Shown here in pieces: positions 1-5,358 of a stretch of DNA of 5,847 bases. Numbering within the stretch: the first letter of the stretch is position 1; each line of letters begins with the position of its first letter. The notes below the pieces were generated by a model. That model did no database searches. It had not been told where the DNA came from and saw only the letters and a program-made list of their open reading frames with translations. Where the stretch lies: NCBI GenBank assembly GCA_014858325.1, contig RKCM01000048.1, positions 1 through 5,847 of the forward strand. Direction: 5' to 3'. The position numbers and the translations under genes were made by a program. The stretch comes from Oscillospiraceae bacterium. Lineage in GTDB: Bacteria > Bacillota > Clostridia > Oscillospirales > Ruminococcaceae.

Positions 1-1
1 C

Positions 2-958
2 GAGGCCCTGTGCCGGAACGCCCGGATGCGGGAAGCCGCCGCCGAGCTGCGGACACTGGCTGCGCCGCTGGCACAGGCGGGCGGCACGGCCCGGCTGGAT
101 CTGACGCTGGCGGGCGAGATGGAATACTACAACGGCCTCGTTTTTCAGGGGTACCTGCGCAGCCTGCCCCGCCCGCTGCTGAAGGGCGGACGCTACGACC
201 TGCTGATGCAGAAATTCACCCCCGGGGCCGGGGCCATCGGCTTTGCGGTCTACCTCGACGAGCTGGACCGCCTGAGCGCCCCGCTGCCGCCGGTGCAGCA
301 GCAGCACACCGACAGGGTGATGCTGAACGTGGCCCTGCCCAAGGGCCGCCTGGGCGACAAGGTCTACGACCTGCTGGCCAAGATCGGCTACGGCTGCCCG
401 GAGGATTACAACGCCACCCGGAAGCTGGTGGTGGAAAACCCGGCGGCAGGCATCCGCTACTTCCTCGTCAAACCCAGCGATGTGGCCATCTACGTCGAGC
501 ACGGCGCGGCGGATGTGGGCATCGTGGGCAAGGACATCCTCACCGAAGCCGCCGCCGATGTGTACGAGCTGCTGGACACGGGCCTGGGCAAGTGCCGGAT
601 GTGCGTAGCCGCCCCGGCAGACCACCGGGACGACCCCAGCCGCCCGGTGCGGGTGGCGACCAAGTTCGTCAACATTGCAAAGAGTTACTACGCATCGCTG
701 GGCCGGGACATCGACATCATCAAGCTGAACGGCTCCATTGAGCTGGCCCCCATCCTGGGCCTGTCCGACGTCATCGTGGACATCGTGGAGACGGGCACCA
801 CCCTGCGGGAGAACGGCCTGAAGGTCATCACCGAGTTTATGCCCATCTCGGCCCGGTTCATCGCCAATAAGGCCAGCTACCAGTTCAAGCACAAAGAAAT
901 GGACGAAATGCTCACAAAGCTGCGGGGCGCTCTCGCAGAACAGGAGGCAGCAAAATGA
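2..958 (+). CDS. hisG: HisZ-HisG fusion: ATP phosphoribosyltransferase with its regulatory subunit (5' partial)
   Basis: This protein catalyses the first committed step of histidine synthesis, ATP + PRPP to phosphoribosyl-ATP. The frame is open from base 2, so the ATG at 26 is internal and the true start lies upstream. Bases 2 to about 285 encode the end of HisZ, a histidyl-tRNA synthetase paralogue that regulates HisG. It shows YYNGLVF (125-145), GGRYD (185-199) and a GFAVYLDELDRL ending. The tRNA synthetase catalytic Arg of the RGLDYY motif is missing (GEMEYY here), which favours HisZ over HisS. A Pro/Gln-rich linker (LPPVQQQHTDR) follows. From Met at 320 there are 212 residues of short-form HisG without the C-terminal ACT-like domain. 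Visible motifs are LPKGR, DVGIVGKD, LNGSIELAP and the PRPP loop DIVETGTTL (779-805). The usual TKYPN motif reads TKFVN. HisZ and HisG are normally separate proteins, so one continuous frame is unusual. The stop TGA (956-958) overlaps the hisD ATG. Confidence 0.93.
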   Translation, partial: EALCRNARMREAAAELRTLAAPLAQAGGTARLDLTLAGEMEYYNGLVFQGYLRSLPRPLLKGGRYDLLMQKFTPGAGAIGFAVYLDELDRLSAPLPPVQQQHTDRVMLNVALPKGRLGDKVYDLLAKIGYGCPEDYNATRKLVVENPAAGIRYFLVKPSDVAIYVEHGAADVGIVGKDILTEAAADVYELLDTGLGKCRMCVAAPADHRDDPSRPVRVATKFVNIAKSYYASLGRDIDIIKLNGSIELAPILGLSDVIVDIVETGTTLRENGLKVITEFMPISARFIANKASYQFKHKEMDEMLTKLRGALAEQEAAK

Positions 959-2229
959 TCAAGCTTTACAATTTTGACGAGCTGAAGCCCGAAGAGATCC
1001 TGAACCGCGACATCCGCGCCGAGAAGAACGTGGAGGACGTGGTGGACGGCATCATTGCCGATGTGCGGGCACGGGGCGATGCGGCGCTGAAGGAGTACGC
1101 GCTGAAATTTGACGGCGCAGCCATCGAAAACTTGCAGGTGACGCAGGAGGAGATCAACGAGGCCTTTGCGGCCACCGACCCCTATTTTGTGGAGACCCTG
1201 CGGGAAGCCGCCGCCAACATCGAGGCCTTCCACCGCCAGCAGGTGCACAAAAATTTTGTGGTGAACGACAAGCCCGGCATCGTGCTGGGCCAGAAATATA
1301 CCCCCATTGAGAAGGCGGGCGTCTATGTGCCCGGCGGCACGGCGGCCTACCCCTCCACCGTCCTGATGGACGTCATCCCGGCGAAGGTGGCGGGGGTGTC
1401 CGAGATCGTGATGACCACCCCGGCGGGCAAGGACGGAAAGGTGAATCCCGTCATCCTCGCGGCAGCAGCCACGGCGGGTGTGACCAAGATTTTCAAGACC
1501 GGCGGGGCACAGGCCGTGGCGGCGCTGGCCTACGGCACCGAGAGCATCCCGGCGGTGGATAAGATCGTGGGCCCGGGCAACATCTACGTTGCCACGGCCA
1601 AGCGGAAAGTCTTTGGCAAGGTGGGCATCGACATGATCGCGGGCCCCAGCGAGATTTTGGTGCTGGCGGACGGCGGCTGCGACCCGGCGTGGGTGGCGGC
1701 CGACCTGCTGAGCCAGGCCGAGCACGACAAGCTGGCCAGCCCCGTCCTTGTGACGGACAGCGAGGCACTGGCCAAAGCCGTGCAGGCGGAGCTGGAAGTA
1801 CAGATCCCCCAGCTGCCCCGCGCCGCCATTGCCCGGGCCAGCGTGGACGACAACGGCAAGATCATCCTCTGCGCCGACCTCCACAAGGCCATCGAAGCCT
1901 GCAACATCATCGCACCCGAGCACTTGGAAGTGTGCGTGGAGGACCCCTTCGGTGTGCTGAACGAGATCAAAAATGCGGGCAGCATCTTCCTGGGGCGGAA
2001 CGTCCCGGAGGCGCTGGGCGATTACTTTGCCGGGCCCAACCACACCCTGCCCACCAGCGGCACGGCCCGCTTCTCCAGCCCGTTGGGCGTGGACGACTTT
2101 GTGAAGAAGTCCAGCTTTTTGTATTACACCCGCGAGGCGCTGGAGGCCGTTGCCCCCCGCATTGCGGATTTTGCCGAGCGGGAGGGCCTGCACGCCCACG
2201 CCCGCAGTGTGACGATCCGATACGAATAA
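955..2229 (+). CDS. hisD: Histidinol dehydrogenase HisD
   Basis: HisD is a zinc- and NAD-dependent cytoplasmic enzyme that oxidises L-histidinol to L-histidine in two steps, the last two reactions of the pathway. The 424-residue product has the usual family length. Family signatures are clear. The nucleotide-binding region is GGAQAVAALAYGTES followed by IVGPGNIYV (about 183-212). AGPSEILVLAD lies at about 229-239. SQAEHD carries zinc ligands Gln254 and His257. PEHLE carries the catalytic pair Glu322-His323. GDYFAGPNHTLPT carries zinc ligand Asp356, and the C-terminal LHAHARSV carries zinc ligand His415. The start ATG at 955 follows a perfect AGGAGG (942-947) with 7-base spacing and overlaps the stop of the preceding gene by four bases, which suggests translational coupling. 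The stop is TAA. The next base begins the inverted-repeat element that separates hisD from hisC. Confidence 0.97.
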   Translation: MIKLYNFDELKPEEILNRDIRAEKNVEDVVDGIIADVRARGDAALKEYALKFDGAAIENLQVTQEEINEAFAATDPYFVETLREAAANIEAFHRQQVHKNFVVNDKPGIVLGQKYTPIEKAGVYVPGGTAAYPSTVLMDVIPAKVAGVSEIVMTTPAGKDGKVNPVILAAAATAGVTKIFKTGGAQAVAALAYGTESIPAVDKIVGPGNIYVATAKRKVFGKVGIDMIAGPSEILVLADGGCDPAWVAADLLSQAEHDKLASPVLVTDSEALAKAVQAELEVQIPQLPRAAIARASVDDNGKIILCADLHKAIEACNIIAPEHLEVCVEDPFGVLNEIKNAGSIFLGRNVPEALGDYFAGPNHTLPTSGTARFSSPLGVDDFVKKSSFLYYTREALEAVAPRIADFAEREGLHAHARSVTIRYE

Positions 2230-2286
2230 CCCTCTCAGGCGCTGACGCGCCAGCTCCCCCGAAGGGGGAGCTCTTGGCAAAGAGGG
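2230..2286 (+). repeat. Hairpin repeat copy 1, forward
   Basis: Copy 1 begins with CCCTCTCAG and ends with AGAGGG (2281-2286), which can pair with its own first six bases. It contains three small stems. GGCGC (2238-2242) pairs with GCGCC (2247-2251) around TGAC. AGCTCCCCC (2252-2260) pairs with GGGGGAGCT (2264-2272) around loop GAA. CTCTT (2271-2275) pairs with AAGAG (2280-2284). The last stem overlaps the second by two bases, so those two compete at their junction. No T-run follows, so it does not look like a standard intrinsic terminator for the operon. Confidence 0.75.
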
Positions 2287-2294
2287 TAACGCTA

Positions 2295-2346
2295 CAAAAG
2301 CTCCCCCTTCGGGGGAGCTGGCATTGCGAAGCAATGACTGAGAGGG
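2295..2346 (-). repeat. Hairpin repeat copy 2, reverse orientation
   Basis: Read on the minus strand, this copy starts with the same CCCTCTCAG (2346 down to 2338). It continues with a variable stem, CATTGC and GCAATG (2322-2327 and 2331-2336 on the plus strand). It then has the same nine-base-pair AGCTCCCCC stem (2299-2307 with 2311-2319). The variable stem differs completely in sequence and length from that of copy 1 but still pairs. Beyond the shared AGCT the two copies diverge within a few bases. On the minus strand the stem is followed by TTTT, which gives it a weak terminator look in that direction only. Confidence 0.72.
2341..2346 (+). promoter_or_regulatory. Ribosome binding site of hisC, formed by the repeat end
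   Basis: AGAGGG lies 4 bases before the hisC ATG at 2351 and is the only purine-rich Shine-Dalgarno-like stretch correctly placed for it. It is the outer end of the inverted-repeat element and is complementary to CCCTCT at 2230-2235. Long-range pairing would therefore hide it. The spacing is shorter than the 7 to 8 bases seen for the other genes here. The match to the ribosome is my inference from sequence alone. Confidence 0.6.
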
Positions 2347-2350
2347 TTCT

Positions 2351-3412
2351 ATGAGTAAATATCTTTCTCCCCGGCTGTCGGCTGTCACGCCTTATACGCC
2401 CGGCGAACAGCCGCAGGATCAGCAGTACATCAAGCTGAACACCAACGAGAGCCCCTACCTGCCTTCTCCGGCGGTGGTGGCGGCGGTGAGCGAGCACGAG
2501 GTGGAAAAGCTCCGCCTTTACTCCGACCCCGCCTGCACCGACCTGCTGAGGATGGCGGCGGCCCACTTTGGCCTGAAGCCGGAGCAGATCATGCCCGGCA
2601 ACGGCAGCGACGAAAACCTCTTTTTTGCGTTGCGGGCCTTCTGCGATGAGCAGCACCCGCTGGCCTATGCCGATATCACCTACGGCTGCTATGGGGTCTG
2701 GTGCGGCCTGATGCACATCCCCAGCCACATCCTCCCGCTGAAAGAGGATTTTACGCTGGACCCGAAGGACTACTACGGCCTTGGCGAGACCATCGTCATC
2801 GCCAACCCCAACGCCCCCACGGGGCTGGCTTTGCCCCGCAGCGCCATCGAGGGCATTTTGAAGGCGAACCCGGACAACGTCGTCATCGTGGACGAAGCCT
2901 ATGTGGACTTTGGCGGCGAGAGCTGCGTGCCCCTCATCGACCAGTACGACAACCTTCTGGTGGTGCAGACCTTCTCCAAATCCCGCCAGCTGGCGGGTGC
3001 ACGGCTGGGGCTGGCCATGGGCAATGCGGCCCTCATCGCGGATTTGAACCGGGTCAAATTCAGCCTCAACCCCTACAACATCAATCGGCTCACCCTCAAG
3101 GCGGGCGCGGCGGCGCTGGAGGATACGACCTACTTTGAAAAGACCCGCGCCGCCATCATCGAGACGCGGGAGCAGACGAAAGCCGCGTTGCGGGCGCGGG
3201 GCTTTGCTGTGCTGGACAGCCGCTCCAATTTCCTGTTTGCATCCACCGAGCGGAAGGACGGCGGCGTGCTTTACCGAACGCTGAAGGAAAAAGGCGTCCT
3301 TGTCCGGCATTTCGACGCCCCGCGCATTGCCAACTGGCTGCGCATCACCATCGGCACGCCGGAACAGATGCAGGTACTGCTGAACAAACTGGACGAGATT
3401 TTGGAGGGATGA
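2351..3412 (+). CDS. hisC: Histidinol-phosphate aminotransferase HisC
   Basis: HisC is a PLP-dependent class I/II aminotransferase that converts imidazole acetol phosphate plus glutamate to histidinol phosphate plus 2-oxoglutarate. The 353 residues match the normal family length. The early KLNTNESPY motif (about 28-36) is typical of HisC. GNGSDEN (83-89) belongs to the cofactor phosphate region. ANPNAPTG spans 151-158. DEAYVDF carries Asp181 and Tyr184. TFSKSRQLAGARLG carries the Schiff-base lysine Lys210 and the conserved Arg218. Arg331 in LRITIGT is the expected substrate-binding arginine. In the NPNNPTG motif the residue that normally contacts PLP O3' is Ala155 instead of Asn; I believe this variant occurs in part of the family. 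The first-base start ATG at 2351 sits directly after the inverted-repeat element. hisB begins 4 bases after its TGA stop. The his operon context supports HisC over other aminotransferases. Confidence 0.95.
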   Translation: MSKYLSPRLSAVTPYTPGEQPQDQQYIKLNTNESPYLPSPAVVAAVSEHEVEKLRLYSDPACTDLLRMAAAHFGLKPEQIMPGNGSDENLFFALRAFCDEQHPLAYADITYGCYGVWCGLMHIPSHILPLKEDFTLDPKDYYGLGETIVIANPNAPTGLALPRSAIEGILKANPDNVVIVDEAYVDFGGESCVPLIDQYDNLLVVQTFSKSRQLAGARLGLAMGNAALIADLNRVKFSLNPYNINRLTLKAGAAALEDTTYFEKTRAAIIETREQTKAALRARGFAVLDSRSNFLFASTERKDGGVLYRTLKEKGVLVRHFDAPRIANWLRITIGTPEQMQVLLNKLDEILEG

Positions 3413-3416
3413 GCAG

Positions 3417-4007
3417 ATGCGGGAAGTGACCATTGAACGCAACACCAACGAGACCCAGATCGAGCTGACCCTCAACCTTGACGGTGCGGGCCGCTATCAG
3501 GTGGACACCGGCTGCGGCTTTTTGAACCACATGCTGGAGCTGTTTGCACGGCACGGCCGGTTCGATCTGGTGTTGACCTGCCACGGCGACGTGGAAGTGG
3601 ATTACCACCATACCACCGAGGACGTGGGCATTGCGCTGGGGCAGGCCTTTGCCGAGGCACTGGGCGAGATGCGGGGCATCCGCCGCTACGGCAATTTCTA
3701 TCTGCCCATGGACGAAGCGCTGGTGCTCTGCGCCGTCGATCTCTCCGGCCGGGCCACCCTGAACTGGGATATCCACTGCAAGACCGAAAAAGTGGGCGAT
3801 TTCGACGTGGAGTGTGTGCCGGAGTTCTGGCTGGGCTTTGCCCGCAGCGTGCCCGCCACCGTCCACTTTGTCCAGTTTGCGGGCGAGAACACCCACCACA
3901 TCCTGGAAGCCTGCTTCAAGGGGGCGGGCCGAGCGCTGGCCGAGGCTGTCCGCATCGACGCCGCCCACCGGGATGAGATCCCCTCCACGAAAGGACTGCT
4001 GGTATGA
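3417..4007 (+). CDS. hisB: Imidazoleglycerol-phosphate dehydratase HisB, monofunctional
   Basis: HisB is a manganese-dependent enzyme that dehydrates imidazole glycerol phosphate to imidazole acetol phosphate, the substrate of the neighbouring HisC. The 196 residues form the dehydratase domain alone, without the N-terminal phosphatase domain found in the enterobacterial bifunctional HisB. Histidinol-phosphate phosphatase must therefore be encoded elsewhere. The two signature repeats are present: DYHHTTED (62-69, metal ligands His64, His65 and Glu68) and NTHHILEACFKG (158-169, His160, His161 and Glu164). GFLNHMLELFARHG (34-47) supplies further histidines (His38 and His46). MDEA (98-101) and the C-terminal PSTKG (189-193) are also conserved. 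The start ATG at 3417 has GGAGGG at 3403-3408, inside the end of hisC, with 8-base spacing. The stop overlaps the hisH ATG (ATGA, 4004-4007). Confidence 0.97.
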   Translation: MREVTIERNTNETQIELTLNLDGAGRYQVDTGCGFLNHMLELFARHGRFDLVLTCHGDVEVDYHHTTEDVGIALGQAFAEALGEMRGIRRYGNFYLPMDEALVLCAVDLSGRATLNWDIHCKTEKVGDFDVECVPEFWLGFARSVPATVHFVQFAGENTHHILEACFKGAGRALAEAVRIDAAHRDEIPSTKGLLV

Positions 4008-4612
4008 TCGCGATTGTGGATTACGGCGTGGGCAACCTGTTCAGCCTGCGTTCGAGCCTGGCCCACCTGGGGCTGGACGCCGTGGTAACGGCAGACCCCG
4101 CCGTGCTGCGGGCAGCGGACCGCATCATCCTGCCCGGTGTGGGGGCCTTTGGCGACGCCATGGCAAAGCTCTCGGCCACGGGCCTCGTGCCCGTCATCCG
4201 GGAGGAAGCCCGGAAAAAGCCCCTGCTGGGCATCTGCCTGGGGATGCAGCTGCTGTTTGAAAAAAGCGATGAGTACGGCGAGCACGCGGGCCTGGGCTTT
4301 GTGCCCGGCGAGGTCTGCCCGCTGGAGCCCGATCTGAAAGACCCATCCCTCAAGGTGCCGCAGATCGGCTGGAACGCGCTGCACATTGTGAGGGACGACC
4401 CGCTGTTCCGCTACATCCGGGAGGGCGAGTATGTCTACTACGTCCACAGCTACTACGGCAGGCATTGTGAGGCCAGCACGCTGGCTGTGAGCGATTACTC
4501 CATCCCCGTCACCGGCGTCGTCCGGGCCGGGAGGGTGTACGGAACGCAGTTCCACCCGGAAAAGAGCGGGGACACGGGGCTGCGGATTCTGAAAGCATTC
4601 AGTGAATTGTGA
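4004..4612 (+). CDS. hisH: Imidazole glycerol phosphate synthase, glutamine amidotransferase subunit HisH
   Basis: HisH hydrolyses glutamine and passes ammonia through HisF to the cyclase active site, which makes IGP and AICAR from PRFAR. The 202 residues match the family. It is a class I (triad) glutamine amidotransferase. DYGVGNLFS (6-14) is the family start motif. PGVGAFG (44-50) forms the oxyanion-strand region. GICLGMQ carries the nucleophile Cys78. QFHPEKS carries His184 and Glu186 of the triad. VPQIGWN (118-124) and YVHSYY (146-151) are further HisH signatures at the HisF interface or near the active site. The ATG at 4004 overlaps the hisB stop and is preceded by AAAGGA (3990-3995) with 8-base spacing. 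HisF, its obligate partner, follows after hisA in the same operon, consistent with matched expression. Confidence 0.96.
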   Translation: MIAIVDYGVGNLFSLRSSLAHLGLDAVVTADPAVLRAADRIILPGVGAFGDAMAKLSATGLVPVIREEARKKPLLGICLGMQLLFEKSDEYGEHAGLGFVPGEVCPLEPDLKDPSLKVPQIGWNALHIVRDDPLFRYIREGEYVYYVHSYYGRHCEASTLAVSDYSIPVTGVVRAGRVYGTQFHPEKSGDTGLRILKAFSEL

Positions 4613-4616
4613 GGGA
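4611..4616 (+). promoter_or_regulatory. Ribosome binding site that fixes the hisA start
   Basis: GAGGGA overlaps the last two bases of the hisH stop and stands 6 to 8 bases before the ATG at 4623. This supports the ATG at 4623 over the in-frame GTG at 4602. The GTG would add seven residues before the conserved N-terminal strand MKLYPAIDLRGG. Confidence 0.75.
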
Positions 4617-4622
4617 AGCAAG

Positions 4623-5342
4623 ATGAAACTATACCCAGCCATTGACCTGCGCGGCGGCCAGGTCGTCCGCCTGACGCAGGGCGACTACGACCGCATGACC
4701 GTTTACGGCGCCGACCCCTGCGCACAGGCCCGGACGTTCCTCTCTGCTGGGGCAAAATACCTCCACGTCGTCGATCTGGACGGCGCGAAGGACGGCACCC
4801 TCTCCAACTACGACACCATTGCCGCGCTGGCAGAGCAGGGGGGCTTGTTCATCGAGGTGGGCGGCGGCATCCGCACCGAGGAGCGCATTGAAAAATACCT
4901 TTCCCTCGGCGTGGGCCGCTGCATCCTGGGCAGCGTGGCCGTGACAGATTTTGATTTCACGGCCCGGATGCTGCAAAAATACGGCGAGAAGATCGCCGTG
5001 GGGGTGGATGCGAAGGACGGTTATGTGGCCATCCACGGCTGGAAAGAGGTCAGCGCCGAAAAGGGCGTGGATTTCTGCAAGCGGCTGGCCGATGCAGGCT
5101 GCAGGGCCATCATCTACACCGACATCGCCTGCGATGGGGCCATGCAGGGCACAAACCTCACCCTCTATCGGCAACTGCAAACCGAAGTGCCCGGGGTGGA
5201 GTTTACGGCCAGCGGCGGCATTGCGTCGGAAGCGGAGCTGCTGGAGCTGGAACGGATGGGCCTTGCCGCGGCCATTCTGGGCAAGAGCCTCTACACCGGG
5301 GCACTGGATCTGAAACGTTGTGTAGAACTGGTGCAACATTAA
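4623..5342 (+). CDS. hisA: ProFAR isomerase HisA
   Basis: HisA is a (beta/alpha)8-barrel enzyme that opens the ribose of ProFAR by an Amadori rearrangement to give PRFAR, the substrate of HisF-HisH. With the start at 4623 it has 239 residues, the normal size. The first strand AIDLR carries catalytic Asp8. VDLDGAKDG (50-58) is typical of HisA. EVGGGIR (78-84) and TASGGI (195-200) form the two phosphate-binding loops, reflecting the half-barrel duplication. VGVDAKDG carries the second catalytic Asp, Asp129. HGW (138-140) includes the HisA-type tryptophan. YTDIACDG (165-172) and ILGKSLY (218-224) are also conserved. The HGW segment and overall pattern separate it from its paralogue HisF, encoded next. 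The gene starts 10 bases after hisH and ends with TAA. Confidence 0.96.
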   Translation: MKLYPAIDLRGGQVVRLTQGDYDRMTVYGADPCAQARTFLSAGAKYLHVVDLDGAKDGTLSNYDTIAALAEQGGLFIEVGGGIRTEERIEKYLSLGVGRCILGSVAVTDFDFTARMLQKYGEKIAVGVDAKDGYVAIHGWKEVSAEKGVDFCKRLADAGCRAIIYTDIACDGAMQGTNLTLYRQLQTEVPGVEFTASGGIASEAELLELERMGLAAAILGKSLYTGALDLKRCVELVQH

Positions 5343-5358
5343 ACGGAGGGGAACGAAA

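Larger units (their letters stand above)
2230..2346. repeat. 117-bp inverted-repeat hairpin element between hisD and hisC
   Basis: This element fills all but 4 bases of the 121-base hisD-hisC gap. Its ends are exact inverted repeats, CCCTCTCAG (2230-2238) and CTGAGAGGG (2338-2346). Inside are two GC-rich hairpins that are reverse complements of each other. The perfect inverted repeat extends over 24 bases (2249-2272 against 2299-2322). The structure is two copies of one short hairpin repeat placed head to head. From memory it resembles small palindromic repeats dispersed in high-GC Oscillospiraceae genomes, but I cannot confirm the family without a search. It encodes no transposase. If mobile, it would need a helper enzyme, as MITE- or REP-like elements do. 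I see no clear target-site duplication. Possible roles are mRNA stabilisation or processing, and control of hisC translation. Confidence 0.8.

Noticed and set aside
10..741. 243-codon plus-strand frame inside hisZ-hisG
   Set aside because: It is full of Arg, Gly and Pro, which is typical of an off-frame reading of GC-rich DNA. The overlapping frame contains all HisZ and HisG motifs.
320..958. Stand-alone hisG starting at ATG 320
   Set aside because: The HisZ frame runs straight through, and the only purines upstream (ACAGGG) are about two bases from the ATG, too close for a good ribosome binding site. Minor internal initiation cannot be excluded.
2252..2322. Intrinsic terminator between hisD and hisC
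   Set aside because: The GC-rich stems are terminator-like, but no T-run follows either stem on the plus strand. A TTTT follows copy 2 only on the minus strand, where no gene is seen. Partial attenuation remains possible.
2226..2350. Target-site duplication flanking the repeat element
   Set aside because: The bases before 2230 (ATAA) and after 2346 (TTCT) do not match as a direct repeat.
1689..2354. 221-codon plus-strand frame running from hisD through the repeat to the hisC start
   Set aside because: It is an off-frame reading of hisD. Only the last six codons (2334-2354) were kept as a speculative mini-ORF.
877..2388. 503-codon antisense open frame over hisD
   Set aside because: It lies opposite a clear hisD, is rich in His, Gly and Arg, and shows no recognisable family. 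It is a mirror of GC-rich codon use.
1967..3475. 502-codon antisense open frame over hisC
   Set aside because: It is antisense to hisC, crosses the repeat element and has low-complexity composition without motifs. It is a shadow frame.
4602..4622. GTG start for hisA at 4602
   Set aside because: It would add seven unconserved residues and ignores the well-placed GAGGGA before the ATG at 4623.
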